Of a stretch of 64,000 nt of DNA, positions 9,536 through 17,981 are shown piece after piece. The stretch lies in NCBI GenBank assembly GCA_964534125.1, contig CAZHOJ010000002.1, positions 369,411 through 433,410 on the forward strand, in the 5' to 3' direction. The position numbers were made by a program, and so were the translations under genes. The DNA is from 2-02-FULL-55-14 sp964534125. GTDB lineage: Bacteria; Bacteroidota; Ignavibacteria; UBA10030. Each line of letters opens with the position of its first letter. The first letter of the stretch is position 1. The notes under the pieces were generated by a model. The model was not told the DNA's origin and did no database searches. It worked only from the letters and a program-made list of their open reading frames with translations.

Positions 9536-10045
9536 TCACACTATCAATGCACCCTCGAGCCGAAGCAGGAACTCTTTCGTCTTGACTCCGGCGGCGTAGC
9601 CGACCAGTTTGGCGTCGCTGCCCAGGACACGATGACACGGGATGATGATCGGGACCGGATTCGCCCCGTTCGCCCGTCCGACTCCCTGTGCTCCGTTGGG
9701 CCTCCCGACGCGGCGAGCGAGTTCCTTGTACGTCACCGACGTGCCATAGCGGACCTTCCGGAGCTCCTTCCATACCGTTCTCTGGAAGTCTGTTCCTATC
9801 AGGTCGAGACGGACATTGAACTTCACGAGCTTCCTGGTGAAGTATCGGTTCAACTGGTCGACCACCGCCTTGTGCTTTCGCGTGCTTTCCGTGATGGTTC
9901 CGCCGTCGGCATGTTTCTCGAGCCATGCCATGAATTCCTTTTTCGTCTGTCCAGGGATACAGATCCTGCAGACGCCACGCTCCGTCGATGCTATGTAGAC
10001 GATGCCTATCTGAGAGGTGAACGATGACCAGACAAAATGCCGCAT
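9536..10045 (-). CDS. ogt: Methylated-DNA--protein-cysteine methyltransferase
   Basis: Suicide repair protein that transfers the alkyl group from O6-alkylguanine to its own cysteine. It has 169 residues. The active-site motif IIIPCHRVLGSD is near residue 136, preceded by the winged-helix segment FQRTVWKELRKVRYGTSVTYKELARRVG and the family RANGANPVP; an N-terminal RNase H-like domain covers residues 1-80. It lacks an Ada regulatory domain. It lies three bases downstream of acs on the same strand, so it is probably the second gene of that transcript, although no functional link is known. Confidence 0.94.
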   Translation of the reverse strand: MRHFVWSSFTSQIGIVYIASTERGVCRICIPGQTKKEFMAWLEKHADGGTITESTRKHKAVVDQLNRYFTRKLVKFNVRLDLIGTDFQRTVWKELRKVRYGTSVTYKELARRVGRPNGAQGVGRANGANPVPIIIPCHRVLGSDAKLVGYAAGVKTKEFLLRLEGALIV

Positions 10046-10048
10046 GCT

Positions 10049-12022
10049 CTACTCCTCCTCCCCCTCTCTGAGCTTTTCGAGGACGGAGAAATCTTCCAGT
10101 GTGGTCGTATCTCCCGTGACCGCACCCGTCGATGCGATCTCCCGCAGCAACCGTCGCATGATCTTCCCGCTTCGTGTCTTCGGGAGCGCATCCGTGAACC
10201 TGATCTCATCCGGCCGCGCCAGCGCACCGATCTCCTTCGTTACGTGCACGGCAAGGGCATTCTTGAGTTCGGCTGTCGGCTTCTTCCGTCCCTCGAGCGT
10301 CACGAAGGCACAGATGGCCGATCCTTTGAGCTCGTCGGGCTTTCCGACCACCGCTGCCTCGGCGACGGCCGGGTGACTGACGAGGGCGCTTTCAACTTCA
10401 GCGGTTCCGAGACGGTGTCCGGAGACGTTGATGACATCATCGACCCTCCCCATGATCCAGTAATATCCGTCCTTGTCCTTTCGAGCGCCGTCTCCCGTGA
10501 AATACACCCCTTTGATCTCGCTCCAGTACTGCTTCTTGAATCGCTCAGGATCCCCATAGATGTTCCGGAGCATGGACGGCCATGGCTTTCGGATGACAAG
10601 GTATCCCCCCTTGTCCTTACCGACCGACCTCCCGTCCCGAGATACAACGTCGACCTCGATGCCAGGGAACGGCAGCGTCGCTGTCCCCGGCTTGAGAGGT
10701 GTGGCACCAGGGATCGGCGTGATCATGATCGCACCCGTCTCGGTCTGCCACCACGTATCCACGATCGGGCATTTGCCTTTGCCGATGATCCTGTGATACC
10801 ACATCCAGGCCTCGGGATTGATCGGTTCGCCGACGGTCCCCAGGAGCCGCAACGAGCTCAGGTCGTGTTTCAAGGGCCATTGCTCCCCCCACCGGATGAA
10901 AGCACGGATCGCCGTGGGAGCAGTGTAGAATACGTTGACCCTGTACCGGTCGATGATACGCCAGAACCGGTCCGGATCAGGGTGATTCGGGGCCCCTTCA
11001 TACATGACTGTGGTCGCCCCGTTGGCGAGAGGTCCATACACGACGTACGAATGGCCGGTTATCCACCCGATGTCTGCGGTGCACCAGTATGTGTCCGAAT
11101 CCTTGTAGTCGAACACCCATTGAAATGTCTTATAGACGCCCGTCAGGTATCCGCCTGTCGTATGCAACACGCCTTTTGGCTTTCCCGTACTGCCGCTCGT
11201 GTACAGGATGAAGAGCGGGTGCTCAGCGTCCAGCTTCTCCGCATCGCACCGATCGTCGGCGGTCTCCATCAGCCCCTCCCACCAGAAATCCCTGCCCGGC
11301 TCCATGTGCACTTCCGTGTGAGTGCGCTTCAGGACGATCACCGATTCCACTGTGGGTGTTTCTCTGAGCGCTTCATCGACGTTCCGCTTGAGGGGGATGA
11401 CGCTGCCCCGCCGATAGCCCCCGTCCGCAGTGACGACGAGCTTCGCCCTGGCATCATTGATGCGGTCGATCAGTGCATGGGCGCTGAATCCGCCGAAGAT
11501 GATGGAATGAGCTGCACCGATGCGGGCACAGGCGAGCATTGCAATGGCCAGTTCCGGAACGAGCGGCATGTAGATGACGACGCGATCCCCCTTCGTGACG
11601 CCGAGCTTCTTGAGGACATTCCCGAACTTCGAGACCTCCCGATGAAGCTCGAGGTAGGTCAGGGTTCGGTTGTCTCCCGGCTCTCCCTCCCAGATGATCG
11701 CTGCCTTGTTCTTCCTCCAGGTGTCCAGATGGCGGTCAAGACAGTTGTATGCCACATTGATCTTTCCGCCGACGAACCACTGTGCGAACGGCAGCTTCCA
11801 CTGAAGCACCTTCTTCCAGGGCTTGAACCAATACAGCTCACGCGCGATGGAACTCCAGAACTTCTCGGGGTCCTTGATCGACCGGCGATAGAGGTTCTTG
11901 TATTGCGCAAAGGACGTGATCGCCGCCCCGGATGAGAATGCTCGCGCCGGGGTGAAGGTCCTGTTCTCGCGGAGAATGGATGTTATGTCCTGCGTATGGT
12001 CGTTCCTGTCGCGTTTGGCCAT
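10049..12022 (-). CDS. acs: Acetyl-CoA synthetase
   Basis: AMP-forming acetate-CoA ligase, 657 residues, making acetyl-CoA from acetate through acetyl-adenylate. Seen: the ACS N-terminal domain (ITSFAQYKNLYRRSIKDPEKFW), AHSIIFGGFSA, the adenylation motif YTSGSTGKPKG near residue 272, WWQTETGAIM, YFTGDGARKDKDGYYWIMGR and the C-terminal lysine motif KTRSGKIMRR near 620, the site usually controlled by acetylation. No acetylase or deacetylase gene is adjacent. The ATG at 12022 matches the usual start of the family. Confidence 0.96.
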   Translation of the reverse strand: MAKRDRNDHTQDITSILRENRTFTPARAFSSGAAITSFAQYKNLYRRSIKDPEKFWSSIARELYWFKPWKKVLQWKLPFAQWFVGGKINVAYNCLDRHLDTWRKNKAAIIWEGEPGDNRTLTYLELHREVSKFGNVLKKLGVTKGDRVVIYMPLVPELAIAMLACARIGAAHSIIFGGFSAHALIDRINDARAKLVVTADGGYRRGSVIPLKRNVDEALRETPTVESVIVLKRTHTEVHMEPGRDFWWEGLMETADDRCDAEKLDAEHPLFILYTSGSTGKPKGVLHTTGGYLTGVYKTFQWVFDYKDSDTYWCTADIGWITGHSYVVYGPLANGATTVMYEGAPNHPDPDRFWRIIDRYRVNVFYTAPTAIRAFIRWGEQWPLKHDLSSLRLLGTVGEPINPEAWMWYHRIIGKGKCPIVDTWWQTETGAIMITPIPGATPLKPGTATLPFPGIEVDVVSRDGRSVGKDKGGYLVIRKPWPSMLRNIYGDPERFKKQYWSEIKGVYFTGDGARKDKDGYYWIMGRVDDVINVSGHRLGTAEVESALVSHPAVAEAAVVGKPDELKGSAICAFVTLEGRKKPTAELKNALAVHVTKEIGALARPDEIRFTDALPKTRSGKIMRRLLREIASTGAVTGDTTTLEDFSVLEKLREGEEE

Positions 12023-12105
12023 GCGTCGGGTCTGCTACCTGTGAAGAGTGTCTGAAAGGATGAAAAACGTACGTGTTTGAGGAGTGAAAGGCAAGGACGG
12101 GAATC

Positions 12106-15100
12106 TCAGAAAACAGCCTTCGCTTCGGCCCGCGCAGTGTGAACGATACGGGAGCCCGGCTCGAGACGTCCGAGGTAGGAGGCGGTCAGCTGGATGACAT
12201 CGGTCAGGCGAAGGTCGCCCCGGAGCTCGACCAGCCATGAGCGGCCCACAGGTCGCCCTCCGGTCATTTCATATGGCACTGCGACAGAAGCGGCAAAGCC
12301 CGTCAACGTGATCTCTTCGCGCCGAAGCTCAGCCCGCATCGAGCCACGGGACGGGATACCCATCGTCAGACGCACCGCCTGCTCGTTCAGATCGGCTGTC
12401 CCCTCCTGTCCATCCGCCACATTCTCCGATCGCTGGAATCCAAGCATCAGCCCGAGCTCCCACACACGATCCAGCCGGTAGAGCAGGTCGTTCTGTCCTC
12501 CGGTCACGACCAGGTCGCGGTTCCGGGCGGAAAGCACATCGCCCAGCGAGCGATCGCGCTTCACGTACACCTCAGCCTCATCGTTGATATCGACGGAGAG
12601 CCGGCCCCGAACCCGAACCGACCGTTCGTTCCCATAGGAGCTGACGGGCGCGTTGACAAGCTGCGTCAGCCCCCGGGATTCAGTCACGCGGAGACGTATC
12701 GACAGGTCCGGATCCGCTTCTCCGTAGTGGACATCATTCGTCAGGAGCTGCTGACCGCTGATCGTTGTCGCAGGATCGAGGAACCGGGAGAGATTGAGCA
12801 GGGCGATCGAACCTGCCCCTGGCAGAGTGGAACGTTCATCCACCCTCAGGGAGGTCTCGGTGCTGATGCGGGAGAGCGGACCGCCGACCCCAAGCTCCCT
12901 GAGACCCACGCGCACGCGAATCGACGCTTTGACAGCGTTGACCGGTACAAGCGCTTCGCCCGGGACAAGGATCACAGCGTAATCACCGTCGTATCGGACA
13001 GGAATATACTCCTCTTCATCAGCGATGCCGTTCCCGTTCGCATCCCCCCCATAGGCATATTGGCCCGTCCCGGAGGCAACGCGGATGAAAACCCTTTCGA
13101 GCCGGGCGGATTGCTGGCTCGAGAACTCGTAGAGTCCGCGGGTCTCGACAGCCCGATCGAACAGCCTGGCAGTTGCCTGTGTACGGGCGAGCGTCGTTCG
13201 TGTATCCGCGTTCCCTCGGACCCTGAATGGATCCGTGAAATCAGTAGCCCGGGTCTGTACATCGACGCTCAGGGAGAAGTTCCTCAGACCATGCAGTGAT
13301 GCGCCTGCTCCCGCGCCGATGGAGGTGAATGCAGAGACGAGCGAGCCTGCCAGTGCGCTATCGACCGTTCTCCATGCCGCCTGTGCGTTGAGAATCCAAT
13401 GCTGTGATACCTGCGCTTCAAGTCCGGGCGTAACGTCAGCCGACCGAAAGCTCCCCTGCTGGATGATACCGGTCGTGTCCGCGTGTTCTTCCCGATGTTC
13501 TGCATTCACAAGGAGTGTCGGCCGAAGGAATGCAATCGTTCCGGCTGCTGAGGCCTGGTATCGGTTCCAGAACGCACTCAGGTTCAACCGATCGTCATCG
13601 CGCCTCACCTGCTCAACAGAACCACGAAGATCGATGCTGCCGCTGTCAGCCAGATGCAAGCCAGCGCGGACCCGCTCGGCGCGGATACCATCGGAGCGTG
13701 ACAACGAGCCGGCATACGTCTCCAGCGTCAGGAACGAACATGGAGCATAGGAGACGTTCGCTTGCCGCCGGCGCTCCGTCGCAGCTGAGGACCTTTCGAT
13801 GTCCCATTGCCGGGAATACTCGACCGGATCGATCCGACCGAATGAACTGAATCGCTCATCCACATATCGTTGGTCCAGCTCTGCACGGATACGCCCGATC
13901 GAATGGTCGAAGAGTGTGACCTCCCCGGGGTCGAACACTGCCCGCAGGGCATATGCATCGCCTGCATTGGAGACATCGTCGAGGCTGGAGAGCCGGTTGA
14001 CATCGAGCACACTGCGGCTTCCTTCGACCTCGAGAGTCACACCACCGCCCAGCGAGCCGGAGATCGTCCCGCTGAAGGAGCGCTGCATCTTCGGCGCCTC
14101 GACGAAGATCCGTGGGACATGCGTCCCTTGTCCCAATCCTGCAAGGCTGTATTCTCCTCCTCGAACCCTTCGGTAGCCCAACGAATCAGGCGGAACTGCG
14201 GTGACCCGTGAGAAGGTGGCAGCGTAGAGCGCATCGGGGTCCCCCGGTGCGTAGACGAGGACGACATATGAGGTGCCGCTGAGGGTCGTGTCGCGCAGCG
14301 CATACTGCCCCTTTCCCCTTCCCGACACAGTGTCACCCCCCACTTCAACAATACCGGAGCGGCTCGCTGCCCATCGGTCAGCACCGCTTGACCTGAGAAG
14401 CGAGAGCGTCATCTGGTCCAATGGTCCGCCGGCTGGATTATCCGGATCGTCCGCCTCCTGAAGAACGGAGAACCGTACGCTGAGAGCATCGTTGCTGAGC
14501 CCGGTCTGCACCTCAGCTCCGAGAAGATTTCGCGCGTAGTTACGGTCGGCATATTCGAAATCCACATAGATGCGGGACTCGGAGGTGATCATGCGTCGGG
14601 TCGTGAAGGTGACCTCCCCTGTTGCATAGTCAATGACATAGTCCTGTGTTTCACCGCGAACGAGCTGCTCCCCGTTGATGGAGACCCGCTCAGACCCTGC
14701 CACAACGACTATGTACTGTTCGTTGTTCTTGCCGCTGAGTCGGTACGGCCCCTGGACTCCCTCAATACCCTGGAGAAGGAGCGTATGGTATTCCGCCCTC
14801 GAGCTTGCTCCCACGACCTTCGCATATGTCTGGATCCCATCCGCGCCGGGCAAATCTCCCTCGACATGACCCTGTATGCCCTGCACCTTTCTTGAGAGTT
14901 GTCCGAACTCCCCGGCCTGCGTTGCCCGGCGTTCGAAGAAAAAATCCCCGAGTGTTAGCCCGAACGACGGGCCGAGAAGGTCGATAGAGACCTTGTCCAC
15001 TTCGCGCAGTGACTGGGTCGTACCTTCCGGCTGTATGGGAGAGTTCTCATCTGTGAGCGCGGCCTGCACTCTGATGGCATCCGTCAGCGGGCCGGCGAAT

Positions 15101-15456
15101 TGAAGCCGAAATCCAGATACGACGCTCGCATCCCTGTTCGAGCCGACCAGGAATCCTCTTGAAATGCTGCCTGTACGTGTGAAATCTGGACCGAGAAGGT
15201 CAGTGCGGAGGGGTATGTTCGGGCGGGAATCCGGAACGAGGGTGGAGAGAACCTGTCCCTCCGTTGTGTCATGAGGGATGTTCAGGCCCGATGGTCCGGG
15301 AATGCGGTACGGGAGAGTGTCCCGTGCAGCCTGCACAGCAAGCGAATCGGGGGGCACCTCCTGCCAGCGTGGACCAGCCAGAAGATGCCCCCCGGTCAGA
15401 ACGAGCCCGCCGACGAACAGCAGCAGGTTCGTATGGATGTTTCTCATCATGGACAT
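12106..15456 (-). CDS. Very large probable outer-membrane beta-barrel protein
   Basis: 1116 residues, with an N-terminal signal peptide (hydrophobic LLLFVGGLVLTGG, cleavage probably after HLLAG or similar). Residues about 90-190 form a block (TGSISRGFLVGSN, FAGPLTDAIRVQAALTDENSPIQ, LTLGDFFFERR) followed by long stretches of alternating polar and hydrophobic residues typical of beta strands. The protein ends in a terminal phenylalanine (EAKAVF), a common barrel signature. A NGIADEEEY stretch near residue 815 looks like an extracellular Ca-binding-type loop. No sorting tail is seen. Function is unknown; a gliding- or secretion-related barrel is possible but unproven. It precedes tRNA-Leu and is separated from acs by 83 bases. 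Confidence 0.85.
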   Translation of the reverse strand: MSMMRNIHTNLLLFVGGLVLTGGHLLAGPRWQEVPPDSLAVQAARDTLPYRIPGPSGLNIPHDTTEGQVLSTLVPDSRPNIPLRTDLLGPDFTRTGSISRGFLVGSNRDASVVSGFRLQFAGPLTDAIRVQAALTDENSPIQPEGTTQSLREVDKVSIDLLGPSFGLTLGDFFFERRATQAGEFGQLSRKVQGIQGHVEGDLPGADGIQTYAKVVGASSRAEYHTLLLQGIEGVQGPYRLSGKNNEQYIVVVAGSERVSINGEQLVRGETQDYVIDYATGEVTFTTRRMITSESRIYVDFEYADRNYARNLLGAEVQTGLSNDALSVRFSVLQEADDPDNPAGGPLDQMTLSLLRSSGADRWAASRSGIVEVGGDTVSGRGKGQYALRDTTLSGTSYVVLVYAPGDPDALYAATFSRVTAVPPDSLGYRRVRGGEYSLAGLGQGTHVPRIFVEAPKMQRSFSGTISGSLGGGVTLEVEGSRSVLDVNRLSSLDDVSNAGDAYALRAVFDPGEVTLFDHSIGRIRAELDQRYVDERFSSFGRIDPVEYSRQWDIERSSAATERRRQANVSYAPCSFLTLETYAGSLSRSDGIRAERVRAGLHLADSGSIDLRGSVEQVRRDDDRLNLSAFWNRYQASAAGTIAFLRPTLLVNAEHREEHADTTGIIQQGSFRSADVTPGLEAQVSQHWILNAQAAWRTVDSALAGSLVSAFTSIGAGAGASLHGLRNFSLSVDVQTRATDFTDPFRVRGNADTRTTLARTQATARLFDRAVETRGLYEFSSQQSARLERVFIRVASGTGQYAYGGDANGNGIADEEEYIPVRYDGDYAVILVPGEALVPVNAVKASIRVRVGLRELGVGGPLSRISTETSLRVDERSTLPGAGSIALLNLSRFLDPATTISGQQLLTNDVHYGEADPDLSIRLRVTESRGLTQLVNAPVSSYGNERSVRVRGRLSVDINDEAEVYVKRDRSLGDVLSARNRDLVVTGGQNDLLYRLDRVWELGLMLGFQRSENVADGQEGTADLNEQAVRLTMGIPSRGSMRAELRREEITLTGFAASVAVPYEMTGGRPVGRSWLVELRGDLRLTDVIQLTASYLGRLEPGSRIVHTARAEAKAVF

Positions 15457-15617
15457 CGTAGCATCACATCATGCACACCCCATTTTCTCGTTGTGTTTCC
15501 GATCAGGCGGCAAGAAGCAGATTCTGCATCCAGGTGATTGCGCACGCCGAAGGCGGAATTTTCTCCCTGTACGATGGCAGTCCGACGGGGAATCCACACA
15601 TTGCTGGATGAAAGCTG

Positions 15618-15703
15618 TGCCGAAGGGGGGAGTCGAACCCCCACATGGTTTTAGCCATACTGGATTTTGAGTCCAGCGCGTCTGCCAATTCCGCCACTTC
15701 GGC
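15618..15703 (-). tRNA. tRNA-Leu (anticodon CAA)
   Basis: An 86-base class II tRNA. The acceptor arms GCCGAAG (15697-15703) and CTTCGGC (15619-15625) pair fully. The anticodon arm is CTGGA / CTCAAAA / TCCAG, giving CAA, and there is a long variable arm (TATGGCTAAAACCAT) and a T arm with GTTCGAC. No CCA is encoded; the sequence after the discriminator A is CAGC. Confidence 0.97.
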
Positions 15704-16006
15704 CTTACATCGGAATCCTGAGCCTACCCAATTCTTCACAATTCGAGCGTCTGTGAGAATTGTGAATCCGCCGGAGCGTCAGCGCAGGCGGACGCCACTT
15801 CGGCCTTACATCGGAATCCTGAGCCTACCCAATTCTTCACAATTCGAGCGTCTGTGAGAATTGTGAATCCGCCGGAGCGTCAGCGCAGGCGGACGCCACT
15901 TCGGCCTTACATCGAAATCCTGAGCCCACCCAATTCTTCACAATTCGAGCGCATGTGAGAATTGTGAATCCGCCGGAGCGTCAGCGCAGGCGGACGCCAC
16001 TTCGGC
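15696..16006. repeat. Three 101-bp tandem repeats starting in the tRNA-Leu 5' end
   Basis: Units begin at 15696, 15797 and 15898 with an exact period of 101 bases, and a partial fourth copy (ACTTCGGC) ends at 16006. Copies 1 and 2 are nearly identical; copy 3 differs at a few sites. Every unit starts with the first bases of the tRNA gene and contains two hairpins: TTCACAATTC/GAATTGTGAA (10-bp stem) and TCCGCC/GGCGGA. The block lies just upstream of the tRNA in the direction of transcription. It also fills the otherwise gene-free stretch 15704-16061. Confidence 0.95.
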
Positions 16007-16061
16007 TTGCTGCAATATACCAGTCCGGGGCCGGGTTCTCAACTGAGGCTGCGCCCGCCGT

Positions 16062-16856
16062 TCATTCATGAAGATCAGTCAGCGCAGCGAACGAATAACC
16101 CCTCGCCCGAAGTGTGTCAATGACAGGGCCCAGGCGAGCGTAGAACTTGTCGGTCCGCTCCGGGTGCGTACCGAGGTGGAAGAGGAGTATATGACCGTTC
16201 AGTCCCTCCCGCTCCTCGACATAGAATAATCTGGCCTGTATGCTGTCGCTGGTTCGGTATCTGCTTCCCATCGACGGGATCGTGTAGTCAGCATTTGTGA
16301 TCGTCCCTGGCGTGAAATTGATCACGCGAAGGCCCTTCGCATCCGTCCATGCTGCTATCGTATCGTTGTACCATTCATACGGAGGCATGAAGAAGGGCGC
16401 GTCCGCGAATCGAATCCCGAACCGTTCCATCTCCTCATAGTTCCGTCTCACGTCTTCCCACCACTCGTCGTACGTCACGAGCGTGGAGTCCCTGTCCTCC
16501 CACGGAGCATACAGAAGGTGCTTGTCCGAATGCGCCCCGAGGTAATGGCCTCCTTCCTTCAGTGACCTGATGAGACCCTCGAAGGCAGACGCACGGTAGA
16601 AATCCCCGGTGAAGAAGAAAGCCGCGCGGACCCCTTTCGACCGGAGCGTCTCCCTGACATGGTCTCCACCCTCCGCAAACTCATGCCCCGTGAAAACAAG
16701 GTAGATCGTCTTCCGGGTTGTGTCGAGCCGAACGATGCCGCCATGGTCCCAGACAGAATGCGCAAGGGGATCTGATGAACCGTGGGGTGCGCAGGACAAA
16801 AGCAGGAGAAGCATTCCCAGGCTGATGGTGCGGCTTTGGGTGGAACGGGCTGTCAT
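16062..16856 (-). CDS. NodB-like polysaccharide deacetylase-family lipoprotein
   Basis: 264 residues, starting with a lipoprotein signal (SLGMLLLLLSC, lipid Cys near residue 22). The fold is of the NodB deacetylase type: a first strand IYLVFTGHEFAEGG in place of the usual TFDDG, the metal motif GAHSDKH, FMPPYEWYN, and a last motif HILLFHLGTHPERTDKFY. The altered first motif recurs in a Bacteroidota clade I recall, so it may not mean loss of activity; the substrate is unknown. The ATG at 16856 lies two bases after the preceding stop, so the three genes 16062-17884 look cotranscribed. Confidence 0.82.
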   Translation of the reverse strand: MTARSTQSRTISLGMLLLLLSCAPHGSSDPLAHSVWDHGGIVRLDTTRKTIYLVFTGHEFAEGGDHVRETLRSKGVRAAFFFTGDFYRASAFEGLIRSLKEGGHYLGAHSDKHLLYAPWEDRDSTLVTYDEWWEDVRRNYEEMERFGIRFADAPFFMPPYEWYNDTIAAWTDAKGLRVINFTPGTITNADYTIPSMGSRYRTSDSIQARLFYVEEREGLNGHILLFHLGTHPERTDKFYARLGPVIDTLRARGYSFAALTDLHE

Positions 16857-16858
16857 GT

Positions 16859-17413
16859 TCAGTCCAGCAGATACAGGACCCAATAGACCGCCGGTATCGC
16901 CACGCCCACTGCGGTCAACCATGCCCCTCTTCCCTTGATGCCGCTCGGCCCCTTCAGCACGAAGAGGCCTGTGATGGCGACAATGATGAGCGAGAGCGCG
17001 TACAGGTCGGCGACGAAGGTCCAGGTGCGCCTCGGAGTGTTCAGGTGCAGCTGGTTGAACTCATACAGGACGGGTCGGCGTGCGACCGCTTCGCGGAGGA
17101 CCTTCCCCGTAGGCAGATCCACAGAGTAGGTGACACCCTCGTAGAAGAGCCGAAGCGTCTCCTTGTCCGGTCTGAAGCTGTTCAGCGGGTCTTCGGTGAG
17201 CCCCAGAGATGATCTGGCCTCCATGAGGAGGCTGTCCCGATCACTGGTCAGGATCGGTGATATTGACAGGAATTCCCTGTCCTTCGTGAAGTTGGGATTC
17301 CAGTCATGCATATGGTTGACCGCTATCCCCGACACACCGTAGACGATCGTCAGGCCAAAGACAAGGTATCCGATATCCCTATGAAGGATGTTGTTCCATT
17401 TTCGCCACTTCAT
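16859..17413 (-). CDS. PepSY-associated TM helix protein
   Basis: 184 residues, with an N-terminal helix (IGYLVFGLTIVYGVSGIAVNHM) typical of PepSY-associated membrane proteins, a periplasmic middle of about 95 residues, and two C-terminal helices (LYALSLIIVAITGLFVLKG and WLTAVGVAIPAVYWVLYLL). The histidines in LHRDIGY and NHMHDW fit the heme- or metal-linked PepSY-TM group. It is four bases from the DUF4920-like gene and two from the deacetylase, so the three may work together at the cell envelope. The precise function is not known. Confidence 0.8.
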   Translation of the reverse strand: MKWRKWNNILHRDIGYLVFGLTIVYGVSGIAVNHMHDWNPNFTKDREFLSISPILTSDRDSLLMEARSSLGLTEDPLNSFRPDKETLRLFYEGVTYSVDLPTGKVLREAVARRPVLYEFNQLHLNTPRRTWTFVADLYALSLIIVAITGLFVLKGPSGIKGRGAWLTAVGVAIPAVYWVLYLLD

Positions 17414-17416
17414 GCG

Positions 17417-17884
17417 TCAGTCGATCACGGCCCCTTCCCCGAGGAGCCGTACGATGACCTTAGGCCCTGTGACGGTGGCGGGATCGAACTCTTCCCCGGT
17501 CTCTTCGGCGTGGTGCTTGCCCTGCTTTATCTGGTCCTCGGCTGATACGGTCCGGACGTCCACGATCCCTTCAGCGGTTACAGTCTTCCCCTGAGTGTCC
17601 ATCGGGAAGACGATGACGCCATCATCCACCTTGAACTGGATCTGACCGAACTCCTTGTCGCTGCCAATGTTGATCCAGCACCCCCGCATCTCGCACACGC
17701 CAGTGATCGGGCCTTTCACGAGCACCCTCTTGCCGTTGTATTCATCGGGCGAAGCCAGGATGTCAGAGACCTTCGTGAGGGTCTTCAACGTAAGCTCTTT
17801 TCCAAACTTCTTTTCGTCTGAGGCCCCGGCAATGATGACCACAGAGAGCGCGAGGACAGCAATGTTCAGCAATCGTTGTTTCAT
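17417..17884 (-). CDS. DUF4920-like secreted protein
   Basis: 155 residues with an N-terminal signal peptide (LLNIAVLALSVVIIAGAS). The core has an OB-like layout: VSDILASPDEYNGKRVLVKGPITGVCEMRGCWINIGS, then IVFPMDTQGKTVTAEG. The CEMRGCW motif with two cysteines is typical of DUF4920 and could bind metal or form a disulfide. The tail (SAEDQIKQGKHHAEETGEEFD) is charged. It is first in a three-gene group with the PepSY-type protein and the deacetylase. Assignment rests on the motif from memory, not a search. Confidence 0.75.
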   Translation of the reverse strand: MKQRLLNIAVLALSVVIIAGASDEKKFGKELTLKTLTKVSDILASPDEYNGKRVLVKGPITGVCEMRGCWINIGSDKEFGQIQFKVDDGVIVFPMDTQGKTVTAEGIVDVRTVSAEDQIKQGKHHAEETGEEFDPATVTGPKVIVRLLGEGAVID

Positions 17885-17956
17885 AGTACATGTTCTCCAT
17901 GCAGAAAGGTGAATGATGCCGTCCCAAAATACTCAGCAATGTGCGAACAGGCAACG

Positions 17957-17974
17957 AAAACCGCCCTGTGGCGG
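17957..17974 (-). terminator. Short hairpin terminator after the alpha/beta hydrolase
   Basis: On the minus strand CCGCC-ACAG-GGCGG (17961-17974) is followed by TTTT (17957-17960), eight bases after the hydrolase stop codon. The stem is only five base pairs, so the call is modest. Confidence 0.45.
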
Positions 17975-17981
17975 GCACGCC

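Noticed and set aside
10037..11935. Long open frame on the plus strand opposite acs
   Set aside because: It is a GC-rich shadow of the acetyl-CoA synthetase gene; its residues show no domain and are rich in Arg and Pro.
15696..16006. Tandem repeats as a CRISPR array
   Set aside because: The whole 101-base unit repeats with no variable spacers, and no cas gene is nearby.
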